The notes under the pieces: model-generated | Database searches by the model: none | Told to the model about the DNA's origin: nothing | The model's input: only the letters and a program-made list of their open reading frames with translations | Assembly: GCA_017559555.1 (NCBI GenBank) | Contig: JAFYRH010000212.1 | Location: 1 to 6,170 of the forward strand | Direction: 5' to 3' | Source: Clostridia bacterium | GTDB lineage: Bacteria > Bacillota > Clostridia > Oscillospirales > CAG-272 | Length of the DNA: 6,170 bases | Part shown: positions 1-5,889 of the stretch, piece by piece | Layout of the letters: every line of letters starts with the position of its first letter | Position numbering within the stretch: the stretch's first letter is position 1 | Translations under genes and position numbers: made by a program

Positions 1-437
1 CGCCGTGGGATATGTTTGGTCTGCCCCGTATCATCACGGGCATGGATAGCTACGATAAGCTCTTCGCAGCTGTTCCCAACGTACACAACGGTATCACTCT
101 TTGCACCGGTTCTCTCGGTGCAGGACGCAACAACGATATGGTAGCAATGGCTTCCAAGCTGGCGGCTCGCTCCTACTTCGTACACCTGCGTCAAATCACC
201 CACTCGGGCGCACTCGACTTCTGCGAGAGCGGACACTTGACTTCGATGGGTAGCCTTGATATGTACGGCATCGTTAAGGCACTTGTAGAAGCCGGCTTTG
301 ATGGCTATGTACGTCCCGACCACGGCAGAAACATTTGGGGTGAAGATGGCAAGCCCGGCTACGGTTTGTATGACCGCGCACTGGGCGCAACCTATCTCTA
401 TGGTCTCTTTGAGGCTGTTGAGAAGGGCTTGAAATAA
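1..437 (+). CDS. uxuA: Mannonate dehydratase, C-terminal part (5' end outside window)
   Basis: This is the last 144 residues of D-mannonate dehydratase, which converts D-mannonate to 2-keto-3-deoxy-D-gluconate in cytoplasmic hexuronate catabolism. The open frame runs in from the left edge (first full codon at position 3), so the real start is upstream; the in-frame ATG at 12 is internal. Family signatures visible are FGLPRI near the start, the CTGSLG motif (Cys codon at 102), the VHLR motif (His codon at 183) and RPDHGR (Asp codon at 318). The Cys, His and Asp in these motifs correspond to metal ligands known for UxuA enzymes. Full-length family members have roughly 350-390 residues, so about 60% is missing. 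It ends 17 bp before uxuB with an AAAGGA ribosome binding site in the gap, as expected for one operon. The assignment is very secure. Confidence 0.96.
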   Translation, partial: PWDMFGLPRIITGMDSYDKLFAAVPNVHNGITLCTGSLGAGRNNDMVAMASKLAARSYFVHLRQITHSGALDFCESGHLTSMGSLDMYGIVKALVEAGFDGYVRPDHGRNIWGEDGKPGYGLYDRALGATYLYGLFEAVEKGLK

Positions 438-454
438 GAAAGGAATCACACGTT

Positions 455-1285
455 ATGAAATTACCATATCAAATTGACCTTTCCGATAAGATTGTTGTTG
501 TTACCGGTGGCGGTGGCATTCTGATGGCTGAATTTGGTCGCGCATTGGCACAATGCGGTGCAAAGGTAGCACTCCTTGACATTAACGAAAAGGCTGCACA
601 AGAGGTTGCAGAATCCATTGGCGAAAACGCAATCGGCATTGGCACTAACTGTCTTGTAAAAGAGAGCATCATTGCTGCTCGTGATATCATTCACCAAAAG
701 TGGGGCAAGGTTAACTTCCTCATCAACGGTGCAGGCGGAAACAACCCCCGTGCATCCAGCGATAACGAATACATGACCCCCGATACCGAGGGTTGCAAGA
801 CCTTCTTCGACCTCGAAGAGAGCGGTCTGAAGTTCGTATTTGACCTCAATATCACATCTGCATTCTTGGTAACCCAAGTATTCGCAGAGGATATGATTCA
901 AACAGGCGGTAACATCATCAACATTTCTTCGATGAATGCGTTCCGTCCTTTGACAAAGATCCCCGCATACAGTGCAGCAAAGGCAGGCATTTCCAACTTT
1001 ACACAATGGCTCGCAGTGCACTTTGCACCCTGCAACATTCGTGTAAACGGCATTGCTCCCGGCTTCTTTGTAACCAACCAAAACCGTGCGCTCCTCTTCA
1101 ACGAGGATGGCACTCCCACAGCTCGTACGGGCAAGATCCTCGCAGGCACACCCCAAAAGAAGTTCGGTGAAGTTTCCGACCTCATCGGCACACTTCTCTG
1201 GCTCGCCAGCGACGAAGCATCCGGCTTTGTAACCGGTGTTATCATCCCCGTTGACGGCGGCTTTAATGCTTACAGTGGTGTATAA
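455..1285 (+). CDS. uxuB: D-fructuronate reductase (D-mannonate oxidoreductase), SDR family
   Basis: This 276-residue short-chain dehydrogenase should interconvert D-fructuronate and D-mannonate with NAD(H), the step before UxuA. The Rossmann nucleotide-binding motif TGGGGIL is at residues 17-23, and an acidic residue at the end of strand 2 (D42) favours NAD over NADP. NGAGG at 91-95, N132, S159 and Y172-x3-K176 make up the classical SDR active site, and PVDGG near the C-terminus is also typical. The long insertion around residues 98-125 and the position next to uxuA fit the Bacillus YjmF-like form of UxuB rather than the unrelated long-chain E. coli enzyme. The ATG at 455 has AAAGGA about 10 bases upstream. 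A generic sugar SDR is possible from sequence alone, but the context makes fructuronate reductase much more likely. Confidence 0.92.
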   Translation: MKLPYQIDLSDKIVVVTGGGGILMAEFGRALAQCGAKVALLDINEKAAQEVAESIGENAIGIGTNCLVKESIIAARDIIHQKWGKVNFLINGAGGNNPRASSDNEYMTPDTEGCKTFFDLEESGLKFVFDLNITSAFLVTQVFAEDMIQTGGNIINISSMNAFRPLTKIPAYSAAKAGISNFTQWLAVHFAPCNIRVNGIAPGFFVTNQNRALLFNEDGTPTARTGKILAGTPQKKFGEVSDLIGTLLWLASDEASGFVTGVIIPVDGGFNAYSGV

Positions 1286-1302
1286 TTGTTAAGTGAATAG
1301 AC

Positions 1303-1440
1303 TTGGAGAGGGGTACTTCTTGAAAGAAGTACCCCTCTCCAAACCTCTCCCCCCAAGAACTTTACCACAGCAAGGAACGCCCCATTGTGTCTTAACAACA
1401 CAATGGGGCGTTCCTTGTGCGCTTGCGCGCAGGGGAGAGA
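1303..1440. repeat. Composite hairpin-rich intergenic element
   Basis: Three inverted repeats lie in a row after uxuB. Arms 1303-1321 and 1324-1342 are a perfect 19-bp match with almost no loop. Arms 1371-1390 and 1398-1417 are a perfect 20-bp match with a 7-nt loop. Arms 1418-1422 and 1427-1431 form a small GC-rich stem. TCTCCCC at 1346-1352 can also pair with GGGGAGA at 1432-1438, enclosing the second and third hairpins. No T-tract follows any stem, so these are not textbook terminators, although the first could still slow or stop uxu transcription. The perfect arms suggest a mobile or recently amplified intergenic repeat, and the short open frame through it (1293-1505) has no protein-like features. 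No transposase is present. Confidence 0.75.
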
Positions 1441-1513
1441 ATAGCGTAAATCAAATTGGATATAATAAAAATGTGAATTTTTTTAGAATTCCTCTAATTT
1501 TTTAGAAAAACTA

Positions 1514-1543
1514 TTGCAAAACAGCTTTGTTTTTTGGTATAAT
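1514..1543 (+). promoter_or_regulatory. Sigma-A-type promoter of the ldhA gene cluster
   Basis: A -35 box TTGCAA (1514-1519) and a perfect -10 box TATAAT (1538-1543) are separated by 18 bp, with a TGG extended -10 just before TATAAT. The predicted start lies near 1550, leaving a leader of about 38 nt before the ldhA ATG. AT-rich DNA with T-tracts at 1478-1484 and 1498-1503 lies directly upstream and could act as an UP element. As no equally good promoter is seen before the next two genes, this probably drives the whole ldhA-flavodiiron-dfx set. Confidence 0.8.
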
Positions 1544-1587
1544 ATAATTAGTACATATCCAAGTAATTGAGGAGAATACAAAAAAGA

Positions 1588-2622
1588 ATGAAAATTGCTT
1601 TTTTTGATACCAAACCCTACGATAGGCAATCCTTTGAGGTGGCTATGGTAGACTCGGGTATTCAATTTAAATTTTACGAAACCAAATTAAATGAAGACAC
1701 CGTTGATCTCGCTCGCGGTTGCGACGGTGTTTGTGTATTTGTCAACGACACGGTTAATGCTGCGGTTATCGACCGTTTGTGCGAAATGGGCGTTCGCATG
1801 GTGGCTCTTCGTTGTGCGGGCTTTAACAATGTGGATGTACGCTACGCATTTGGCAAAATTCACGTTTTTCGTGTTCCTGCATATTCGCCTTATGCTGTTG
1901 CCGAGCACGCAATGGCAATGCTGCTCACATCTATCCGACGTATTCACAAGGCATATATCCGCACACGCGATTTCAACTTTAGCTTGAATAATATGACCGG
2001 TTTTGACCTGCACGGTAAAACGGTCGGCATCATCGGCACGGGTAAAATTGGGCGCGTATTCATTGATATTTGCCGCGGCTTTGGTATGAAGGTGCTGGCG
2101 TATGATAAGTTTCCTGCACAAGGTCTTGACAACGGTGATACCGTTCGCTACGTTGACCTCCCCGAGCTTTTTGCAAACAGTGATATTATTTCCTTGCATT
2201 GTCCCTTGACTGATGAAACGTACCATATCATAGATGAAAATTCTCTTGCACAATGCCGTCGCGGAGTGGTGCTTATCAACACCTCTCGCGGAGCACTTGT
2301 CGATGCTGAGGCGCTTCTTGCAGCTATTAAATCCCGTCACGTAGGTGCCGCCTGCCTTGACGTTTATGAGGAAGAATCTGATTTCTTCTTTGAAGATTTT
2401 TCGGGTCACATTCTCGAGGATGATATTTTGGCGCGACTCATTTCTATGCCGAACGTGATTGTTACTTCGCACCAAGCATTCCTCACCAACGAGGCACTTG
2501 CGAACATTGCCGAAGCAACCATCGATAACATTTTGCGTTTTGAACAAACGGGTCAATGTCCCAACGAAATTTGCTATCGCGGCGGTGTAACAGAGGATTG
2601 CCGCAGCGGTAAATGCTTTTGA
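1588..2622 (+). CDS. ldhA: Fermentative D-lactate dehydrogenase (D-2-hydroxyacid dehydrogenase)
   Basis: This 344-residue cytoplasmic enzyme should reduce pyruvate to D-lactate with NADH, regenerating NAD during fermentation. It resembles E. coli LdhA along its whole length: an N-terminal MKIAFFDTKPYD start, FVND at 51-54, LRCAGFNNVD at 74-83, VPAYSPYAVAEHA at 96-108, the NAD-binding GTGKIG at 150-155, and the catalytic triad R234 (NTSRGAL), E263 and H295 (SHQAFLT). The ATG at 1588 is preferred over an in-frame TTG at 1567 because the GAGGAG ribosome binding site (1569-1574) lies between them and the family starts with MKIA-like sequence; the 13-nt spacing is a little long. Beyond the usual CPNE ending there is an extra tail with four cysteines (C324, C329, C338, C343). 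The flavodiiron gene follows after 26 bp. Other D-2-hydroxyacid substrates are possible, but D-lactate is the best guess. Confidence 0.93.
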   Translation: MKIAFFDTKPYDRQSFEVAMVDSGIQFKFYETKLNEDTVDLARGCDGVCVFVNDTVNAAVIDRLCEMGVRMVALRCAGFNNVDVRYAFGKIHVFRVPAYSPYAVAEHAMAMLLTSIRRIHKAYIRTRDFNFSLNNMTGFDLHGKTVGIIGTGKIGRVFIDICRGFGMKVLAYDKFPAQGLDNGDTVRYVDLPELFANSDIISLHCPLTDETYHIIDENSLAQCRRGVVLINTSRGALVDAEALLAAIKSRHVGAACLDVYEEESDFFFEDFSGHILEDDILARLISMPNVIVTSHQAFLTNEALANIAEATIDNILRFEQTGQCPNEICYRGGVTEDCRSGKCF

Positions 2623-2648
2623 TTTTATAAAACACAAGAGGTAATAAA

Positions 2649-4439
2649 ATGAAAATTACAAATGACATCAAATATATTGGCGTTAACGACCACAACATCG
2701 ATCTTTTTGAGGGTCAGTATATCGTTCCTAACGGCATGGCGTACAATTCCTATGCCATCATCGACAAAAAGATTGCCATTATGGATACCGTTGATGCCGC
2801 ATTTACACACGAGTGGATGGATAACATTCAAAACACTCTCGGTGCACGCAAGCCCGATTATCTCGTGGTTCAGCACATGGAGCCTGACCACTCGGCAAAT
2901 ATTGCAAACTTCCTCGAGGCGTATCCCAACGCAATCGTAGTATCCTCGGCAAAGGCGTTCAATATGATGAAGAACTTCTTTGGCACTGACTATGCCGACC
3001 GCCGCATTGTGGTTGGAGAGGGTGACGTTCTCGATTTGGGAGAACATAAATTGACCTTTGTCACAGCTCCCATGGTGCACTGGCCCGAGGTTATCGTTAC
3101 CTACGATAGCACCGATAAGATTCTTTTTTCTGCCGATGGCTTTGGAAAATTCGGCGCCCTCGACATCGAAGAAGAATGGGCGTGCGAAGCGCGTCGCTAC
3201 TACATTGGCATTGTTGGCAAATATGGAACGCAGGTGCAGGCACTCCTGAAGAAGGCGGCAGGATTGGATATCCAAATCATTTGCCCCTTGCACGGCCCTG
3301 TACTGAGCGAAAACCTCGGTTATTATATCAACCTTTACAATACTTGGTCGAGCTATCAACCCGAAGAAGAGGGAATTGTCATTGCCTACACCTCGGTTTA
3401 CGGCAACACCAAAAAGGCAGTTATGGCACTTGCCGAAAAGCTCCGCGCCAAGGGATGCCCCAAGGTCGTTGTCAATGACCTTGCGCGTTGCGATATGGCA
3501 GAAGCGGTAGAGGATGCCTTCCGTTATAGCAAAATCGTGCTTGCAACCACCACCTACAACGCCGATATTTTCCCCTTTATGCGTACGTTCATCGATCACC
3601 TCACCGAGCGCAACTTTAGCAATCGCGAGGTAGCATTCATCGAAAACGGTAGCTGGGCGCCTATGGCGACCAAGACCATGAAGGGCATGCTTGAAAAGTG
3701 CAAGAATTTGACCTATGCCGAAAATACCGTTAAGATTCTTTCTGCACTCAATGAGGAAAGCGCCGCACAGCTCGAGGCTCTCTCGGATGAGCTTTGCCGC
3801 GAATATCTTGCTATGCAAGACGATGGCGTCAACAAGAACGATGCAAAAGCACTCTTCCACATCGGTTACGGTCTTTACGTTGTCACCTGCCACGATGGCA
3901 AAAAGGATAACGGTCTTATTGTCAACACCGTTACACAATTGACCGATAGCCCTGCGCGTGTTGCGGTGACTATCAACAAAAAGAATTATTCGCACCACGT
4001 TATCAAACAAACAGGCAAAATGAACGTCAACTGCCTCACAACCGATGCGCCCTTCAAGGTGTTTGAAGCATTCGGCTTTGTTAGTGGCAGAACCGTTGAT
4101 AAGTTTGCCGATTGCACTCCCAACCGTTCCGAAAACGGACTTGTTGTGCTTCCTCGTTATATCAACGCGTTTATTTCTCTCGAGGTGGAGAACTACGTAG
4201 ATATGGACACCCACGGAATGTTCATTTGTAAGGTGACCGAAGCGCGCGTCCTTTCGGATAAAGAGACGATGACTTACACATACTACCAAGAGAACGTTAA
4301 ACCCAAGCCCGAAACCGAGGGCAAAACAGGCTACGTTTGCAAAATTTGCGGATACGTTTACGAGGGAGAAGAACTCCCCGAAGATTACGTTTGCCCGCTC
4401 TGCAAGCACGGCCCCGCCGACTTTGAAAAAATTCAATAA
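2649..4439 (+). CDS. fprA: Four-domain flavodiiron protein: FprA core fused to flavin reductase and rubredoxin
   Basis: This 596-residue cytoplasmic protein should reduce O2 to water and/or NO to N2O. Residues about 1-240 are the metallo-beta-lactamase-like diiron domain with H76-x-E78-x-D80-H81, H144, D163 and H215. Residues about 243-385 are a flavodoxin domain with the FMN loop TSVYGNT at 248-254. Residues about 398-545 resemble the FMN-binding flavin reductase domain. Residues 561-596 are a rubredoxin with C564, C567, C582 and C585, only 14 residues between the two Cys pairs instead of about 29. The last two domains have the architecture of Moorella Hrb, the NADH:FprA oxidoreductase, so electrons could flow NAD(P)H to flavin, rubredoxin, FMN and diiron site in one chain; that route is inferred. 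The D163-H215 spacing is about nine residues shorter than in well-studied FprA/ROO proteins. The ATG at 2649 follows GAGG by 8 nt. Confidence 0.93.
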   Translation: MKITNDIKYIGVNDHNIDLFEGQYIVPNGMAYNSYAIIDKKIAIMDTVDAAFTHEWMDNIQNTLGARKPDYLVVQHMEPDHSANIANFLEAYPNAIVVSSAKAFNMMKNFFGTDYADRRIVVGEGDVLDLGEHKLTFVTAPMVHWPEVIVTYDSTDKILFSADGFGKFGALDIEEEWACEARRYYIGIVGKYGTQVQALLKKAAGLDIQIICPLHGPVLSENLGYYINLYNTWSSYQPEEEGIVIAYTSVYGNTKKAVMALAEKLRAKGCPKVVVNDLARCDMAEAVEDAFRYSKIVLATTTYNADIFPFMRTFIDHLTERNFSNREVAFIENGSWAPMATKTMKGMLEKCKNLTYAENTVKILSALNEESAAQLEALSDELCREYLAMQDDGVNKNDAKALFHIGYGLYVVTCHDGKKDNGLIVNTVTQLTDSPARVAVTINKKNYSHHVIKQTGKMNVNCLTTDAPFKVFEAFGFVSGRTVDKFADCTPNRSENGLVVLPRYINAFISLEVENYVDMDTHGMFICKVTEARVLSDKETMTYTYYQENVKPKPETEGKTGYVCKICGYVYEGEELPEDYVCPLCKHGPADFEKIQ

Positions 4440-4450
4440 TCTATTATAAA
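4423..4450 (+). promoter_or_regulatory. Possible weak internal promoter before dfx
   Basis: TTGAAA (4423-4428) and TATAAA (4445-4450) are spaced by 16 bp and each matches five of six consensus bases. The site overlaps the end of the flavodiiron gene and would give dfx a leader of only about 16 nt. It lies in AT-rich DNA where such matches arise easily, so read-through from the ldhA promoter remains the simpler explanation. Confidence 0.3.
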
Positions 4451-4472
4451 ACATAAAAGGAGAACAAATACT

Positions 4473-4853
4473 ATGTGTGATAACAAATTTTATATTTGCG
4501 AACATTGCGGCAACATTGTTGGTATGATCCATAACGCCGGTGTACCCATGATGTGCTGCGGACAAAAAATGACCAAGCTTGAAGCAGGCGTTGTAGAAGC
4601 AAGCCACGAAAAACACATTCCTGTTGTTACTGTTGAAGGCAACATTGTTCGTGTAAACGTCGGTTCCGTAACTCACCCCATGAGCGAGGAGCACCACATC
4701 GCGTGGGTATATCTGCAAACCAACCGTGGCGGACAACGCAAGTGCCTTGACGTTACCGGCGCGCCCGAAGTAACCTTCGCTCTCGCTGACGAGACCCCCG
4801 TTGCCGTTTACGCTTACTGCAACCTGCACGGTTTGTGGAAGGTTGAAATCTAA
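4473..4853 (+). CDS. dfx: Desulfoferrodoxin (two-iron superoxide reductase)
   Basis: This 126-residue cytoplasmic protein reduces superoxide to hydrogen peroxide without making O2, taking electrons typically from rubredoxin. The N-terminal desulforedoxin-like domain has C9, C12, C28 and C29, the Fe(Cys)4 pattern of two-iron superoxide reductases. The C-terminal domain has the Fe(His)4Cys ligands H48, H68, H74, C116 and H119, with the catalytic E46-K47 immediately before H48 and the typical CNLHGLW motif. Length is normal for the family. The ATG at 4473 follows AAGGAGA with about 10 nt spacing. It lies 33 bp after the flavodiiron gene and is probably co-transcribed with it, joining O2 reduction with superoxide removal. 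All key residues are intact. Confidence 0.96.
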   Translation: MCDNKFYICEHCGNIVGMIHNAGVPMMCCGQKMTKLEAGVVEASHEKHIPVVTVEGNIVRVNVGSVTHPMSEEHHIAWVYLQTNRGGQRKCLDVTGAPEVTFALADETPVAVYAYCNLHGLWKVEI

Positions 4854-4916
4854 AAGTTAATTATATCAATACACCTTGCGCTGTTTTGCGCTTTTGTGTA
4901 ATGGCGAAAACATGAA

Positions 4917-5022
4917 AAAGGCTCTCTCGGGGGAGAGCTCCCACCGAAGGTGGGTGAGAGGGGATATCCCTCTCCGTCATTTTCTTGCGAAAATGCCACC
5001 TCTCCCGAGGGGAGAGGCTTTC
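4917..5022. repeat. MITE-like hairpin element between dfx and rubredoxin gene
   Basis: About 106 bp made almost entirely of short stems. Pairs are 4921-4926/4933-4938, 4940-4945/4949-4954, 4956-4962/4968-4974, 4978-4984/4989-4995 and 4999-5006/5010-5017. The two ends (AAAGGCTCTC and GAGAGGCTTT types) are imperfect inverted repeats of each other. The segment running CCCTCTCCGTCA, a variable stem, TGCCACCTCTCCC resembles, from memory, a very common intergenic repeat of gut Clostridia. A short open frame crossing it (4876-5073) is not protein-like. The remaining gap 4854-4916 holds only a weak possible hairpin (4871-4899) without a T-tract. Confidence 0.75.
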
Positions 5023-5024
5023 AG

Positions 5025-5046
5025 TAGAACACATGTTCTATATATT
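5025..5046 (+). promoter_or_regulatory. GAAC-N4-GTTC dyad next to a possible -10 box before the rubredoxin gene
   Basis: TAGAAC (5025-5030) and GTTCTA (5035-5040) are perfect 6-bp inverted half-sites around ACAT. The core GAAC-ACAT-GTTC fits the Gram-positive LexA box core GAAC-RNRY-GTTC. TATATT (5041-5046) directly after it could be a -10 box, with only a poor -35 (TTTCAG, 5019-5024) 16 bp upstream. The dyad would then sit in the promoter spacer, as an operator would. Function is inferred from position only. Confidence 0.4.
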
Positions 5047-5069
5047 CAAAACAACAGGAGGAAAACAAA

Positions 5070-5231
5070 ATGAAAAAATACGTATGTGATGCTTGCGGAT
5101 GGGTATATGATGAAGAAGTCGGTTATCCCGAGGGCGGTATCGCTCCCGGCACCAAATTTGAAGACCTGCCCGAAGATTTCGAATGCCCCCTCTGCGGAGT
5201 AGGCAAAGATATGTTCAGCGAGGACGTATAA
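5070..5231 (+). CDS. rub: Rubredoxin
   Basis: This 53-residue protein is a one-iron electron carrier of the cytoplasm. It reads [20 protein letters not shown] at the start and has the two rubredoxin knuckles C6-x2-C9-G and C39-P-L-C42-G-V-G, with [12 protein letters not shown] between them; this is the classical full-length spacing. The ATG at 5070 has a near-ideal AGGAGG (5056-5061) 8 nt upstream. It lies 216 bp after dfx, the gap being mostly a repeat element, so it may have its own promoter. The likely partners are the desulfoferrodoxin and perhaps the flavodiiron protein upstream, although the latter already carries its own shorter rubredoxin domain. The assignment is certain; the partners are inferred. 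Confidence 0.97.
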   Translation: MKKYVCDACGWVYDEEVGYPEGGIAPGTKFEDLPEDFECPLCGVGKDMFSEDV

Positions 5232-5369
5232 GCGCACCGCGCAAGAGCAAGTGCGCACCGATATAAATTCGCTATTGCGGATTTATATCATATCGAAATC
5301 GCCCTTGGCGATTATATCGAATTTGCCGCAAGGCAAATATATCGAGCCGAGTGAAACGAGGCATATCGA
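5232..5369. repeat. Array of small hairpins punctuated by ATATCGA
   Basis: Directly after the rubredoxin stop codon, GCGCAC (5232-5237) and GTGCGC (5251-5256) can pair. Then a 13-bp stem (5260-5272/5277-5289, one G-T pair), a 7-bp stem (5297-5303/5307-5313), a 7-bp stem (5321-5327/5332-5338) and a short stem near 5346-5361 follow. Between the last stems the heptamer ATATCGA recurs at 5290, 5314, 5339 and 5363, every 24-25 bp. Stem sequences differ while the pairing is kept. No open frame or tRNA-like fold is seen. Confidence 0.75.
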
Positions 5370-5383
5370 CAATATACAATGAA

Positions 5384-5409
5384 AAAAGCCACCCGAATGG
5401 GTGGCTTTT
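5384..5409. terminator. Bidirectional rho-independent terminator
   Basis: A perfect 11-bp stem (5384-5394/5399-5409) with a GAAT loop has a GCCACCC/GGGTGGC core flanked by an A-run on the left and a T-run on the right, so it can end transcripts on both strands. It sits between the rubredoxin gene and the convergent minus-strand gene ending at 5420, exactly where a shared terminator is expected. Confidence 0.9.
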
Positions 5410-5419
5410 ATCATTATTC

Positions 5420-5866
5420 TCATGTGATTTCAAATCCCAATTCGGCAAAATAGGCTCTTATTTCGGGAAGGTCTAAAGTTTTGAACAAGGTTTTGTTTTC
5501 TTGATTTTTGAATACAAGATAACCTAGAGGTAGTTGTCCACCGGAACGCCATTTGATTTTATGAATATCTTTTATAGATACAACCATTTTGCGCTCTTTG
5601 AAAAACGGATAATCGGTAATGTAGATGGTGTCGCCTTCAATTTTCATATAAGCTCGGCGCCAATTGTAAGCCATTACAATGAATCCAAAGTAACAAAGAA
5701 AAATGATTGTAAAGACAAAAAAGCCGAAAGCAAGATTTTCCATTGCCAATACAATGATCATAAGAGCAAAGATTGCAGTAAAGAAAACAGAAAGAACAAT
5801 CAGCAAGATTTTTGCCAATTTAGGCGTTGTACCCTTTGGCGTTCTTTCGTACATATTCAATCTCAT
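5420..5866 (-). CDS. Small two-helix membrane protein of unknown function
   Basis: I do not recognise a named family. The 148-residue product has a short basic N-terminus (about 1-18), two hydrophobic helices at about 19-42 and 45-66, then RR at 70-71 and a soluble, strand-rich C-terminal domain (about 72-148) with alternating hydrophobic residues (MKIEGDTIYI, MVVSIKDIHKIKW, YLVFKN) and a final helix (LPEIRAYFAELGF). This layout resembles small bacterial proteins with two membrane helices and a PH-like or YcxB-like domain, a guess from shape only. The positive-inside pattern puts both ends in the cytoplasm. The ATG at 5866 is chosen over an in-frame GTG at 5878 because the latter lies inside the GGTGGTGA ribosome binding site. 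It converges on the rubredoxin gene and has its own promoter, so no functional link to the redox genes is implied. Confidence 0.85.
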   Translation of the reverse strand: MRLNMYERTPKGTTPKLAKILLIVLSVFFTAIFALMIIVLAMENLAFGFFVFTIIFLCYFGFIVMAYNWRRAYMKIEGDTIYITDYPFFKERKMVVSIKDIHKIKWRSGGQLPLGYLVFKNQENKTLFKTLDLPEIRAYFAELGFEIT

Positions 5867-5889
5867 TGAAGTCACCACCTTCCAATTTT

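Noticed and set aside
461..1156. A 231-codon minus-strand open frame opposite uxuB
   Set aside because: Same reason: antisense to a confident SDR gene, Cys-rich and without family signatures.
1286..1400. Rex-like half-sites TTGTTAA (1287-1293) and TTAACAA (1392-1398), which would have suited NADH-responsive control of ldhA
   Set aside because: The halves are about 100 bp apart, the second being in a hairpin loop; a Rex operator needs them a few bases apart.
1461..1466. A second TATAAT upstream of ldhA
   Set aside because: There is no acceptable -35 box at the right distance and no extended -10; the promoter at 1514-1543 is much better.
1293..1505. A 70-codon plus-strand frame through the hairpin element
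   Set aside because: It translates inverted repeats, has no ribosome binding site of note, and ends in the ldhA promoter region.
1687..2637. A 316-codon minus-strand open frame opposite ldhA
   Set aside because: It is a codon-usage shadow of ldhA with no recognisable motif.
2625..4829. A 734-codon open frame on the minus strand opposite the flavodiiron and dfx genes
   Set aside because: It lies antisense to two clearly recognised genes, has a Cys/His/Val/Asn-rich composition typical of reverse translation of their codons, and shows no domain or suitable ribosome binding site.
4871..4899. A terminator after dfx
   Set aside because: Only two 4-bp stems separated by an internal loop can form and no T-tract follows, so termination here is not supported.
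4876..5073. A 65-codon plus-strand frame between dfx and the rubredoxin gene
   Set aside because: Nearly all of it is the multi-stem repeat, and it runs into the rubredoxin ribosome binding site and start codon.
5290..5369. The ATATCGA array as a CRISPR
   Set aside because: The repeated unit is only 7 bp, the period 24-25 bp, and the spacers are themselves hairpins; no cas gene is present.
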